This document shows positions 37,082 through 46,013 of a stretch of DNA of 64,000 bases, one piece after another. Source of the DNA: an uncultured Gammaproteobacteria bacterium. GTDB lineage: Bacteria > Pseudomonadota > Gammaproteobacteria > HK1. The translations under genes were made by a program, and so were the position numbers. The stretch is from assembly GCA_958295835.1 (NCBI GenBank), contig OY282378.1, positions 5,543,694 to 5,607,693 of the forward strand, written 5' to 3'. The notes under the pieces are model-generated. The model was not told where the DNA came from. It saw only the letters and a list, made by a program, of their open reading frames with translations, and made no database searches. Each line of letters opens with the position of its first letter. Position 1 is the stretch's first letter.

Positions 37082-37942
37082 TCAGCCGCGGATCAGGGCG
37101 TGGATCGACTGGTTGATGGGCGTGCCGCCGGTCACCGCGTGTTCGAGCAGGGAGAAGTGGTTGACGCCCTCGACGATGACGCACTCGGCGTCGAGCCCGG
37201 CCGACGTGCACACCGCGGCGTAGGCCCGGGTCTGATCGATCCACCCCCGCGGCTCGTCGCCGCCGGCCGCGAGCAGCACCCGCGCACCGCCGCGGGGCGG
37301 ACGGGCGAGGCAGTCGTGGCGCGCGGCGACCTCCGGCGCGATCCGCGCTTCCTCGTTGACGCTCACCCGCAGGATCGCCTCCGGCTCGTAGATCCCGGTC
37401 AGCCCGACCAAGCCACGGATTGGGCCAGCCGGCAGATCGTGCCTCGTCCAGTCGTTGATCAGCATGGAGGCGGCGAGATGGGCGCCGGCCGAGTGGCCGA
37501 CCAGGAAGAGCCGCGAGGGGTCCGCGCCCCATTCGCGCGCGTTGCCGTGGCAGTACAGCACCGCGCGCTCGATCTCCTCGACCATCACGTCGAGGGTCAC
37601 GCTCGGGCAGAGATCGTAGTTGACGTTGGCCAGCACCGCGCCGGCTTCGGTGAAGGTGGGCACGACGAAGCTGTGGTCGGATTTGTCGAGTCCGCGCCAG
37701 TAACCGCCGTGCAGGAAGACGACGAGCGCGCCGTTCGGGGCGCCGCAGGGAAGGTGGAGATCGAGCGTTTCTTTCTCCCCCTTGCCGTAGCGCAGGTCGT
37801 AACGGCCGCGGATCTCGTTGCGCGTCTCCGCGGCCTTGCGCGCGTATTCGTCCAGGAGGGCTTGCGGATCGGGCACGGTGGTACGGGGATTGAAGTGCCG
37901 CTCGACGACGTCGTCGGGCTGGTTTCTCCAGTCGAAGGTCAT
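37082..37942 (-). CDS. Alpha/beta hydrolase, kynurenine formamidase-like
   Basis: A 286-residue esterase-like hydrolase. The ATG at 37942 gives MTFDWRNQPDDVVERHFNPR. The oxyanion motif is VVFLHGGYWRGLDKSDH and the nucleophile elbow is LVGHSAGAHLAA; the acid and His lie in the C-terminal part (VIVEGVNHFSLLE). HGGYW with these features is typical of N-formylkynurenine formamidases and related arylformamidases of the tryptophan pathway; other small esterases remain possible. The gene lies between two clusters of pseudogenes but is itself intact. The 240 bases upstream hold nothing else I can support. Confidence 0.82.
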   Translation of the reverse strand: MTFDWRNQPDDVVERHFNPRTTVPDPQALLDEYARKAAETRNEIRGRYDLRYGKGEKETLDLHLPCGAPNGALVVFLHGGYWRGLDKSDHSFVVPTFTEAGAVLANVNYDLCPSVTLDVMVEEIERAVLYCHGNAREWGADPSRLFLVGHSAGAHLAASMLINDWTRHDLPAGPIRGLVGLTGIYEPEAILRVSVNEEARIAPEVAARHDCLARPPRGGARVLLAAGGDEPRGWIDQTRAYAAVCTSAGLDAECVIVEGVNHFSLLEHAVTGGTPINQSIHALIRG

Positions 37943-38185
37943 GGGCGTGCTCCTCGGAATGCCGTAGCGGGGCAGGATGGCGCCGGGGTCCGGGATGAGC
38001 TTACAACGAAAACCGCTGACGAGGCTTCGCCTCGGACCGACGAGGCGTGAGCGGGCTTTCGCTCGAAGGCGGCAATTTCCGCCAACGCCCCGAGCACGAT
38101 TACATCGCCGGGATTTCGTGGCCTTCCCGGCCGCCTGAGCATCTGCGGGCCTGCCCGCCCTCGTTGCCGATTGCTCCATAGTGCA

Positions 38186-38598
38186 GCACGCTTCCACTGG
38201 AGCGAGGTCGAGGCGTTCGCCCGGACCTTCTACAAGCCCCTGGAACGCCAGGGCGCCGCGGATCACGCACACATGCAGCGCCATCTCCAGCCGGCGGTGG
38301 ATCGCTTCGCGAGCATCGAGGAAGACGACGAGCGCGAGAAGTTCCGGGAGAAGCTCTCGGGCTTCGTGAGGACGTACGCCTACCTGAGCCAGATCCTTCC
38401 CTATACCGACCACGAACAGGAGATGCTCTACAGCTTTGGGCGCTTCCTGATGCCGCGCAAGATCACCAGGCGCCCGTTCTGCAACCTGTCGAGGCTCGAT
38501 CCGCCGAAGCGGCCGGACGAGCCGGGCGTTCCGGGTCTTCTCCACGGATCTGCCTGGCAAGCTTGACTCTGCCTCCATCATCAAGACCACGAGTTCAC
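38186..38598 (+). pseudogene. Chimera of hsdR, hsdM and dioxygenase-leader fragments
   Basis: Bases 38186-38449 are almost identical to 35826-36088 inside hsdR (HWSEVEAFAR to YSFGRFL). Without a break in frame they join at 38450 to the hsdM-like piece MPRKITRRPFCNLSRLDPPK and then to the leader repeat of the dioxygenase gene. The chimera reads open for 131 codons but has no catalytic part. Its right end overlaps the 3' end of the EamA gene on the other strand. Confidence 0.88.
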
Positions 38599-39497
38599 CA
38601 TCGCCGGCGCATCCCCGCGACCGTTTGCACGACCACCGCCAGGAGCACGATGACGCCTCCGGCCAGCGTGAAGAGCGTGGGGATCTCGTCGACGCCGATC
38701 CATACCCAGATCGGGGCGAGCACGGTTTCCACCAGTGACAGGAGCGCGACCTCGGCGGCGGGGAGGTGGCGCGCCCCGAGGGTGAGGAGCACGAATCCGC
38801 CTCCGTACTGGACGACCCCGAGAAAGAGGCAGAGCACGAGGTCGTGGCGAGAGATGACGAGGGTGTCCGACATGGCGAATCCGAGCACCGCTCCCACGAC
38901 GCCGGCGAGGCAGATGGCGGGGATCATGTCTCGGTCCCCGGCGCGGCGAAGCGCCACGAGCATGATCGCGAAGCTGACGGGGGTGCCCAGAGCCACGAGG
39001 TTGCCGAGCAGCCGGCCGCCCCGGACGCCGTCGAAGACCATGATCGCGATGCCGGCGAGCGCGACCGCCATCGTCGCCCACGTCACCGGCCGGACGCGCT
39101 CGCGCAGCACCATCCAGCCAAGGACGGCGGCCATGAACGGTGCGGCGCTGATGATGAAGAGCGCGTTCGCGACCGTGGTGAGCAGCAGCGCGAACACGTA
39201 GCAGGCCGATCCGAGACCGAGACTCAGTGCGACGATCAGGCCGGCCCTCCCCACCCTGGTGAACGCATGGACGACGCGGGTGCGATAGCTGAACGCAAGC
39301 CAGAGGAAGACCGCCACGGCGAACGCGAGCGAGCGATAGAAGATGATCTGCCAGCCGCCCGCGGATTCCATGTGGCGCAGGACGATCCCCGAGAGGCTGA
39401 GCAGCACGCCGGCCCCGAGCACGAGCGCGACGCCGGTGGCGCGGCGCGGGCGCCGGATGCGCGCTGCCGGCGCGGACCGCTCGTTCGGCAGGGTCAT
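38595..39497 (-). CDS. EamA/DMT-family transporter
   Basis: A 300-residue membrane protein with ten hydrophobic segments arranged as two EamA repeats. Helices include VALVLGAGVLLSLSGIVL at the start and TLFTLAGGVIVLLAVVVQTV at the end; EVALLSLVETVLAPIWVWI is the typical motif of the second repeat. Members export metabolites such as amino acids; the substrate is not predictable. The start MTLPNERSAPAARIRRPRR has a basic cytoplasmic tail. Confidence 0.88.
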   Translation of the reverse strand: MTLPNERSAPAARIRRPRRATGVALVLGAGVLLSLSGIVLRHMESAGGWQIIFYRSLAFAVAVFLWLAFSYRTRVVHAFTRVGRAGLIVALSLGLGSACYVFALLLTTVANALFIISAAPFMAAVLGWMVLRERVRPVTWATMAVALAGIAIMVFDGVRGGRLLGNLVALGTPVSFAIMLVALRRAGDRDMIPAICLAGVVGAVLGFAMSDTLVISRHDLVLCLFLGVVQYGGGFVLLTLGARHLPAAEVALLSLVETVLAPIWVWIGVDEIPTLFTLAGGVIVLLAVVVQTVAGMRRRW

Positions 39498-39673
39498 GCG
39501 TCGATGCTCGACGGGGTATGAATGGCGTGGGCAAGCCAGGTGGCACGCTCGGCAACATGTGATCGGTGCGGGAGGGGATGCGGGCTCGGAACCGATTGAC
39601 GCCTTTCCTTGCGCGGGCTTACCTTGTATGAACCTGCTTTCGCGGCCATGAAGACGACTACGGGAGGGATACG

Positions 39674-40303
39674 ATGACGACGCGAGCCGTGCGGCTGACC
39701 CTGTACCGCTGGGCGGGTCGGTGGGGACCGTTCAAGGTCAACATCCCCTGCGGCGAATGCTCTCTCACGGTGGACGTCATCAACGATACCCTCGCCACCG
39801 AGCTGGACGGCATCCCGGTCGCCGTCGAGGTCCGGGAATGGCTGAGCGAGTGGTGGAAGCCGCTTCCCAAGGGCGGCTGGCACGCGCCGATCGTGATGAT
39901 CGAAGGCAAGGTCGTCAGCCAGGGCCATGCGCTGAACCGCGGCGTCCTCACCGAAGCGGTCATCGCCGCGCACGTGGAACGCACCGGGGTGTCCGGCACC
40001 CATCTCTACGGCAAGGCGACGTGCCCCCATTGTACGCGGGCGAAAGGCTATTTCGCCGAGGCCGGGATCGATTACGTGTATCACGACGTGGTGAAGGATC
40101 CGCGCGCGCTCTACGAGATGATCGGCAGGGTCAAGCCCATCATCGGACCGAAGACCCCGGTCACCGTCCCACAAATCTGGATCGACGGAAAGTATATGGG
40201 CGGCGCCGACCAGCTCGGCCGGTTTCTGGGCCTGACGGTCGAGCCCAATCCCGAACGGGGCCAGAACTCCATGACCGCGAAGCCGAGTCTGGCGGGCTCC
40301 TGA
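39674..40303 (+). CDS. Two-domain thioredoxin/glutaredoxin protein
   Basis: A 209-residue protein with two redox folds. The N-terminal part (MTTRAVRLTLYRWAGRWGPF) has CGEC at about 26-29 and the cis-Pro region WHAPIVMIEGKVVSQGHALN. The C-terminal part is a glutaredoxin: LYGKATCPHCTRAKGYFAEA with CPHC at about 117-120, TVPQIWIDGKYMGGADQL with the cis-Pro, and helices to the end. Glutaredoxins reduce protein disulfides or glutathione adducts. A strong GGGAGGG precedes the ATG. The partner of the first domain is unknown. Confidence 0.85.
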   Translation: MTTRAVRLTLYRWAGRWGPFKVNIPCGECSLTVDVINDTLATELDGIPVAVEVREWLSEWWKPLPKGGWHAPIVMIEGKVVSQGHALNRGVLTEAVIAAHVERTGVSGTHLYGKATCPHCTRAKGYFAEAGIDYVYHDVVKDPRALYEMIGRVKPIIGPKTPVTVPQIWIDGKYMGGADQLGRFLGLTVEPNPERGQNSMTAKPSLAGS

Positions 40304-40506
40304 GAGGGATGGCGGGACCAGGACGGCGGTTCCCCGTGGTTGCGGGAGCCTGAACGCTTTGCCGGCCGGCTTGCGTTTCCAGTCGAACCTGCCCGAGTGG
40401 AGCCTCGGAGAGGCGACGGATTCCGCATGAGGAGGCGATCGCGAGAGCCCCTGTCCTCGATCATGCCGGCGCGAACGACCCCGCGACGGGCGGTGGTCTG
40501 TTCGGA

Positions 40507-41616
40507 TCAGACGCTTGCGGCAGAAGCGCCGCCCATGCCGGTCGGCGCCACCTCCCGGATCCAGCCGAAGGGGTCGGGACGGGCGCCGTACTGGATGCCC
40601 ATCAGCTCGTCGAAGAGTCGTTCTGCGAAGAGCCCGGTGCCGGCATTCGCGACATGGTGGGTCCGGTCCTTGTAGTCGAGCGAGCCGACCGGGGATATGA
40701 CCGCCGCGGTTCCTGCCCCGAACACCTCTTCGAGACTTCCATCCGCGTGGGCGTCAAGCACTTCTTCGATGGCGATCGGCCGCTCCTCCACCGGCACGTC
40801 CCACCGCCTGAGCAGCTTGAGCACCGAATTCTTGGTGATGCCGTCGAGGATGGTTTCGCCGGCCGGCGGTGTGACCACGGTGCCCGCAATCTTGAACAGG
40901 ATGTTCATCGAGCCGACTTCCTCGATGTACCGGCGCTCGGCCGCGTCGAGCCAGAGCACCTGGGTGAAGCCGCGGGCGAGCGCCTCCTTCTCGGCCTTCA
41001 GGCTCGCCGCGTAGTTCGCGGCGGTCTTGGCCGATCCGAGCCCTCCGGGTCCGGCCCGCGAATACCGCTCCGACACCGTGATCTTCACCGGATTGAAGCC
41101 TTCGGGGTAATAGGCGCCGACCGGTCCGGTAATGATGAAGAAGAGGGCCTCGTGGGTGGATTTGAGCCCGATGTAGGGCTCGGTCGCCACCATGGTGGGT
41201 CGAACGTACAGGGACGTTCCGTGCGAACGGGGGATCCATTCGTGGTCGAGCTCGAGCAGCGCCTCGATCGCTCCGGTGAAGATGGCAGGGTCGACTTCCG
41301 GCAGATCGAGACGCGCGGCGGAGCGGCTGAAACGTGTGGCGTTGTCCGACGCGCGGAACAGGTTCACCGTTCCCTTCCGGTTCCGGTATGCCTTCAGCCC
41401 CTCGAAGATTGTCTGACCGTAGTGGAGGACCAGGGAGGCGGGTGAGAGCTCCAGATTGGCGAACGGCCTTATCGTGGGATCGCTCCAGCCGTCGTGCGAG
41501 GTCCAGCGCATGGTGAACATGTGGTCGCTGTAGATCTTCCCGAAGCCCAGCGAGCTCTCGTCCACGGGCTTCGGTCGCCGCTGGTCCGGCGGCACTGTTT
41601 CGATCCGGAAATCCAT
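40507..41616 (-). CDS. ilvE: Branched-chain amino acid aminotransferase
   Basis: A 369-residue class IV PLP enzyme that interconverts Val, Leu and Ile with their 2-oxo acids. The ATG at 41616 gives MDFRIETVPPDQRRPKPVDE. Hallmarks are HYGQTIFEGLKAYR, SLYVRPTMVATEPYIGLK, the PLP-lysine region GLGSAKTAANYAAS, and EEVGSMNILFKI. The order and length fit the eukaryote-like (type II) IlvE. The gene is monocistronic and diverges from the FAH-family gene. Confidence 0.93.
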   Translation of the reverse strand: MDFRIETVPPDQRRPKPVDESSLGFGKIYSDHMFTMRWTSHDGWSDPTIRPFANLELSPASLVLHYGQTIFEGLKAYRNRKGTVNLFRASDNATRFSRSAARLDLPEVDPAIFTGAIEALLELDHEWIPRSHGTSLYVRPTMVATEPYIGLKSTHEALFFIITGPVGAYYPEGFNPVKITVSERYSRAGPGGLGSAKTAANYAASLKAEKEALARGFTQVLWLDAAERRYIEEVGSMNILFKIAGTVVTPPAGETILDGITKNSVLKLLRRWDVPVEERPIAIEEVLDAHADGSLEEVFGAGTAAVISPVGSLDYKDRTHHVANAGTGLFAERLFDELMGIQYGARPDPFGWIREVAPTGMGGASAASV

Positions 41617-41826
41617 CGCGTTTCGAAGCCCCCGTCTCGACTCTGTACGGCCAGGACCGTGGTAGGGATCGCGGCGAAGACAGGTCTTCTGCCAGCCGCC
41701 CGCCGGAGGGCGCAATCTAGGGAGCCACCCGCGGCAAAGTCAAGGACCGGATATCGCGCGCCACCCCCGCCACCCGGCCTTCGTCCGGCAGCCGCAGCAG
41801 GTCGGTTGTGAACATCCAGTCCAACG

Positions 41827-41916
41827 CCCGCGCCCGCGCACGCGGGGGTATGTGCGGAAGCCGCCCGAGCATGAGTCACCTGACCCGCCTGCACCCGCGC
41901 ACGCAGGGGTATGCGC
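41827..41916 (+). repeat. Two 29-bp hairpin repeats at 61-bp period, type I-E CRISPR-like
   Basis: Repeat 1 (41827-41855) and repeat 2 (41888-41916) agree at 25 of 29 positions around the shared core CCCGCGCACGC. They are separated by 32 unrelated bases, so repeat plus spacer is 61 bp, the spacing of type I-E arrays. The core with GGGG after it resembles I-E repeats. In both, flanking bases form a stem (CCCGC/GCGGG in one, CCTGC/GCAGG in the other), with paired changes. There are no cas genes in the window and no third repeat. It lies just upstream of the FAH gene. Confidence 0.45.
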
Positions 41917-41968
41917 TACACTCGTTCACGACCTGCCTTCCATCCGGAAACACCAGATCGAGGACTCC

Positions 41969-42817
41969 ATGAAGCTAGTCAGATACGGCCAGCCGGGCGC
42001 CGAGAAGCCCGGCCTCGTCGATGCGAGCGGCGCGATCCGTGACCTGTCGGGGCACGTCGCAGACATCGACGGTTCGACCCTCTCCCCGGAAAACCTGGCC
42101 AGACTCGCGGCCATCGATCCCGCGTCGCTGCCGGCGGTCGAGGCAGGGACCCGGCTTGGCTGCCCGGTCGGCAGGGTCGGCAAGCTGCTCTGCATCGGGC
42201 TCAACTACTCCGATCACGCGAAGGAGGCCGGCCAACCCATCCCCTACGAGCCGGTGCTGTTCATGAAGGCGACCACCGCGATCTGCGGGCCGAACGACCA
42301 CGTGGTCCTCCCGAAGGGATCGGTGAAGAGCGACTGGGAGGTCGAGCTCGGAGTCGTCATCGGCACGCGCGCGAGCTACGTCGAGGAAGACGAGGCGCTC
42401 GATTACGTGGCCGGATACTGCCTCGTCAACGACGTTTCCGAGCGGCAGTTCCAGCTCGAAGGCACCGGCCAGTGGGTGAAGGGCAAGAGCGCCGATACGT
42501 TCGCACCCATCGGCCCCTGGGTCGCGACCAGGGACGAGATCCCGGACCCCGGCGCCCTCGCCATGTGGCTGGAGGTGGACGGGCGCCGCTACCAGGACGG
42601 CAATACGCGGACGATGATCTTCGACGTCAAGACGATCCTGAGCTACGTGAGCCGGCACATGACCCTGATGCCGGGTGACGTCATCCCCACCGGCACTCCA
42701 CCTGGGGTGGGCGCCGGCCGGAAGCCGCCGGTGTTCCTGAAGCCGGGCAACGTCATGCGCCTCGGCATCGCCGGCCTGGGCGAGCAGCGCCAGGAGGTCG
42801 TGGCGTACCCCGGATGA
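41969..42817 (+). CDS. Fumarylacetoacetate hydrolase (FAH) family protein
   Basis: A 282-residue FAH-fold enzyme. The ATG at 41969 gives MKLVRYGQPGAEKPGLVDAS. The metal and active-site motifs are CIGLNYSDHAKEAG, VELGVVIGTRASY (the Glu-x-Glu region is SDWEVELGV) and CLVNDVSERQFQL; SGTPPGVG-type closure appears as IPTGTPPGVGAGRKPP. Members cleave or isomerise 2-oxo acids, for example in catechol or sugar-acid breakdown. Together with the next gene (IlvD/Edd-type dehydratase) it suggests a non-phosphorylative sugar-acid pathway; the exact substrate is open. Confidence 0.88.
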   Translation: MKLVRYGQPGAEKPGLVDASGAIRDLSGHVADIDGSTLSPENLARLAAIDPASLPAVEAGTRLGCPVGRVGKLLCIGLNYSDHAKEAGQPIPYEPVLFMKATTAICGPNDHVVLPKGSVKSDWEVELGVVIGTRASYVEEDEALDYVAGYCLVNDVSERQFQLEGTGQWVKGKSADTFAPIGPWVATRDEIPDPGALAMWLEVDGRRYQDGNTRTMIFDVKTILSYVSRHMTLMPGDVIPTGTPPGVGAGRKPPVFLKPGNVMRLGIAGLGEQRQEVVAYPG

Positions 42818-42980
42818 ATCCGGGGGGGACGGGAGGCGATCAGGGGCGATCCGGCGAGATCATGCCCCCGGCATCGCCGGCCCGATCCGGAGGGGTCGAG
42901 CCGCGCCGGGAAATGGCGTGTACCCCGGCTGAGTCCGTGCGGCTGGCCGGACCGGCGACATTCGCAACGAGAGACGAACG

Positions 42981-44711
42981 ATGAACAGAAAGAAGGCCGT
43001 TCGCCGTAGCGCCGAATGGTTCGGCAAGGACGGCAAGGACGGGTTCCATCATCGAAGCTGGATGAAGAACCAGGGCCTGCCGCACCATCTGTTCGACGGC
43101 CGTCCGGTCATCGGGATCTGCAACACCTGGTCCGAGCTCACTCCGTGCAACGCGCACTTCCGGGTGCTGGCCGAACGGGTCAAGCGCGGCGTGTACGAAA
43201 TGGGGGGCTTCCCCCTCGAATTCCCGGTGATGTCGCTCGGCGAGACCCTGATGCGGCCCTCGACGATGCTCTACCGCAACCTCGTGAGCATGGACGTCGA
43301 GGAGTCCATCCGCGCCAACCCCCTCGACGGCGTGGTGCTGCTCGTCGGTTGCGACAAGACCACTCCCGCCCTGCTCATGGGGGCGGCGAGCTGCGATCTG
43401 CCGGCCATCGTGGTCTCCGGCGGCCCGATGCTCAACGGGCGGTTCCGCGACGGGCAGATCGGCTCCGGAACCCACGTGTGGAAGTTCGAAGGCATGGTGC
43501 GGGCCGGCGACATGTCGATGCAGGAGTTCATGGACGCGGAAGCGTGCATGTCGCGCTCGGTCGGCCACTGCATGACGATGGGGACGGCCTCGACGATGGC
43601 GAGCATGGCGGAGTCGCTCGGCATCGCGTTGCCCACGAACGCCGCCATCCCCGCCGCGGACTCGCGCCGCAACGTGCTCGCCCACATGGCGGGCCGGCGG
43701 ATCGTCGAGATGGTGGAAGAGGATCTCACCATGTCGAAGATCCTCACGCGCGAAGCGTTCGAGAACGCCATCCGCACCAACGGGGCCATCGGCGGCTCGA
43801 CCAACGCGGTGGTGCACCTGCTGGCGGTGGCCGGGCGCATCGGGGTCGACCTCTCCCTCGATGACTGGGACACGCTGGGCCGCGACGTCCCGTGCATCGT
43901 GAACCTCATGCCTTCCGGCAAGTACCTGATGGAAGATTTCTACTACGCGGGCGGACTGCCCACGGTGCATCGGGAGCTCGCGGAAGCCGGGCTTCTCCAC
44001 AAGGACGCGCCCACCGCGAACGGGCATACCCTCTGGGAAAACGTGAAGGACGCACAGTGCTGGAATCGGGACGTGATCTTCCCCCTCGCCGAACCCTTCA
44101 AGGCGCAGGGGGGTATCGCGGTGCTGCGCGGCAACCTCGCCCCGCGGGGCGCGATCCTGAAGCCCTCCGCCGCCACCGAGCCGCTCATGCGCCACCGCGG
44201 AAAGGCAGTGGTCTTCGAGGATATCGACGACTACAAGGCGCGCATCGACGATCCGGAGCTCGCCGTGGACGCGACCTGTGTGCTGGTGCTCAAGGGCTGC
44301 GGGCCGAAGGGATACCCGGGCTTCCCGGAGACCGGCAACATGGGATTGCCCGCGAAGCTGCTCCGGCAGGGCGTGTCCGACATGGTGCGGATCTCGGATG
44401 CACGCATGTCCGGCACCGCGTTCGGCACCGTGGTGCTGCATACCGCGCCGGAGGCGGCGGCCGGCGGCCCCCTCGCCTTCGTCCGGGACGGCGACGATAT
44501 CGAGCTCGACGTTCCCGCCCGCAAGCTCGTGCTGCACGTCCCCGACGAGGAGCTGGAGAGGCGCCGCGCCGCGTGGCGGGCACCGGAGCCGCATTCGGAG
44601 CGGGGCTACCTGAAGCTCTACCTGGACCACGTCATGCAGGCGGACACCGGCGCCGACCTCGACGTCCTCACCGGTGGCAGCGGCGCGGGGGTGCCGCGCG
44701 AGAGCCACTGA
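42981..44711 (+). CDS. IlvD/Edd-family dehydratase, sugar-acid type
   Basis: A 576-residue iron-sulfur dehydratase. GICNTWSELTPCNAHFR, VGCDKTTPALLMGAASCDLP and EACMSRSVGHCMTMGTAS supply the cluster and active-site Cys residues; DARMSGTAFGTVVLHTAPEA is the conserved C-terminal motif. The N-terminus RRSAEWFGKDGKDGFHHRSW is typical of L-arabinonate, D-xylonate and L-fuconate dehydratases, not of the IlvD of valine synthesis. The product would be a 2-keto-3-deoxy acid. It follows the FAH-family gene on the same strand by 163 bases. Confidence 0.9.
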   Translation: MNRKKAVRRSAEWFGKDGKDGFHHRSWMKNQGLPHHLFDGRPVIGICNTWSELTPCNAHFRVLAERVKRGVYEMGGFPLEFPVMSLGETLMRPSTMLYRNLVSMDVEESIRANPLDGVVLLVGCDKTTPALLMGAASCDLPAIVVSGGPMLNGRFRDGQIGSGTHVWKFEGMVRAGDMSMQEFMDAEACMSRSVGHCMTMGTASTMASMAESLGIALPTNAAIPAADSRRNVLAHMAGRRIVEMVEEDLTMSKILTREAFENAIRTNGAIGGSTNAVVHLLAVAGRIGVDLSLDDWDTLGRDVPCIVNLMPSGKYLMEDFYYAGGLPTVHRELAEAGLLHKDAPTANGHTLWENVKDAQCWNRDVIFPLAEPFKAQGGIAVLRGNLAPRGAILKPSAATEPLMRHRGKAVVFEDIDDYKARIDDPELAVDATCVLVLKGCGPKGYPGFPETGNMGLPAKLLRQGVSDMVRISDARMSGTAFGTVVLHTAPEAAAGGPLAFVRDGDDIELDVPARKLVLHVPDEELERRRAAWRAPEPHSERGYLKLYLDHVMQADTGADLDVLTGGSGAGVPRESH

Positions 44712-44774
44712 GTCCGCGGGGCCGGGTTCTCCGGGAACGGCGTGTTCCGGGACGCGCCGTTTATCGCGGTGTGC

Positions 44775-45737
44775 TCACAGCGCGTTCGGGCACGGGCGGC
44801 CCGCGAAGAACGCATCGAGATTGTCCAGGCAGCAATACCCCATCGCGTCGCGCGTCTCGAGGCTCGCGCTGCCGATGTGCGGGAGCAGGAAGGTGTTGTC
44901 GAGGCCGCGATAGCGGGGGTCGAGATTCGGCTCGCCGGCGAAGACGTCGAGGCCGGCCGCCGCCACCTTGCCCGATCGCAGGGCGTCGATGAGCGCGTCG
45001 TCGTCGACGAGGTCCCCGCGGGCGGTGTTGACCACCACCGCGCCGTCCGGCAGACATGCGATGCGTTCGGCATCGAGGAAGTTGCGCGTTTCCGGAGTCG
45101 AAGGCGCGTTGATCGACAGGAAGTCACTCACCGCGAGCAGCGATTCCGGGGTGTCGTGCCAGACCGCGCCGTCTTCGAGCCCCGGCGCGAGGCGGCTCCG
45201 GTTGCAGTAGTGGATCTCCATGTCGAATCCGCGTGCGCGCCGCGCCACCGCGCGCCCGATCCGGCCCATCCCGAGGATGCCGAGGCGCTTCCCCGTCACG
45301 TGTACGCCGAGCATCATGGTGGAGTGCCAGCCCAGCCACTCGCCGGCCCGCACCATGCGATCGCCCTCGGCGCCGCGCCGGGCCGCCCCGAGCAGGCAGA
45401 GCATCGCGACGTCGGCGGTGGCGTCATTCAGGACGTCGGGGGTATTGGTCACCACGATGCCGCGCGCCTTCGCCGCGCCCACCGCGACGTGCTCGTAGCC
45501 GACCGAGTACGTGGCGATAATCCGCACGCTGCCGGAGAGCCGCTCGACGGCGCCGGCGTTCAACGGGTCGCCGCCCGCACACAGGATGCCGTCCATTCCT
45601 TCGCTGCCCGTGACGAGGCCGTCCTCGGAGTAGACACGTTCCTCGGGGTTGAGCGTCGCGTCGTAGTCGCGGGCGAGCCGCGCCTCGACGTTGGGCGGCA
45701 TTCGGCGGGTGCAGAGCACCCTGGGCTGGTCAGGCAT
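44775..45737 (-). CDS. D-2-hydroxyacid dehydrogenase (NAD(P)-dependent)
   Basis: A 320-residue dehydrogenase of the glyoxylate/hydroxypyruvate reductase type. The ATG at 45737 gives MPDQPRVLCTRRMPPNVEAR. The cofactor motif is LGILGMGRIGRAVA, followed by the catalytic Arg (VVNTARGDLVDDDALID), Glu (GLDVFAGEPNLD) and His (LPHIGSASLETRDAM). It converges on the dehydratase gene and may reduce an aldehyde or keto acid from the same sugar-acid route. A 14-bp tandem repeat tract begins right before its start codon and supplies the sequence where its ribosome-binding site should be. Confidence 0.9.
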   Translation of the reverse strand: MPDQPRVLCTRRMPPNVEARLARDYDATLNPEERVYSEDGLVTGSEGMDGILCAGGDPLNAGAVERLSGSVRIIATYSVGYEHVAVGAAKARGIVVTNTPDVLNDATADVAMLCLLGAARRGAEGDRMVRAGEWLGWHSTMMLGVHVTGKRLGILGMGRIGRAVARRARGFDMEIHYCNRSRLAPGLEDGAVWHDTPESLLAVSDFLSINAPSTPETRNFLDAERIACLPDGAVVVNTARGDLVDDDALIDALRSGKVAAAGLDVFAGEPNLDPRYRGLDNTFLLPHIGSASLETRDAMGYCCLDNLDAFFAGRPCPNAL

Positions 45738-45893
45738 GGAATCGTGTTCCTGGAGTCGTGTACCCGGAGTCGTGTTCCTGGAGTCGTGTACCCGGAGGCG
45801 TGTTCCCGGAGTCATGTACCCGGAGGCGTGTTCCCGGAGTCATGTTTCCGAAAGCGTGTACCCGGAAGCGTACTTCCGACGTTATGCCCCTCG
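45738..45893 (+). repeat. 14-bp minisatellite abutting a start codon
   Basis: About eleven degenerate copies of a 14-base unit alternate as a 28-base pair: GAGTCGTGTTCCTG and GAGTCGTGTACCCG. The first unit starts one base from the ATG of the dehydrogenase gene (minus strand). There are no spacers between units. On the minus strand every second unit carries AGGAA, a possible ribosome-binding site. To the right lie about 120 bases without gene or repeat. Confidence 0.92.
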
Positions 45894-46013
45894 GAGCGGA
45901 ATCGTCAGGGTGTGCGGACCGGAGCGCCGGGGCTGCTCCTCCATTCCATCCGCGGATTCCGAGTCGGGCCGGCCGTGGGTCCGGATCGACCCGGGGATCC
46001 GAACGTTCAACCG

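Noticed and set aside
42840..44708. 622-codon open frame opposite the IlvD/Edd gene
   Set aside because: Long antisense frames are expected in GC-rich genes. The His/Arg/Val-rich product has no domain pattern and covers a clear dehydratase gene.
45738..45893. CRISPR array in the repeat tract
   Set aside because: Units of 14 bp follow one another without spacers, so it is a minisatellite.
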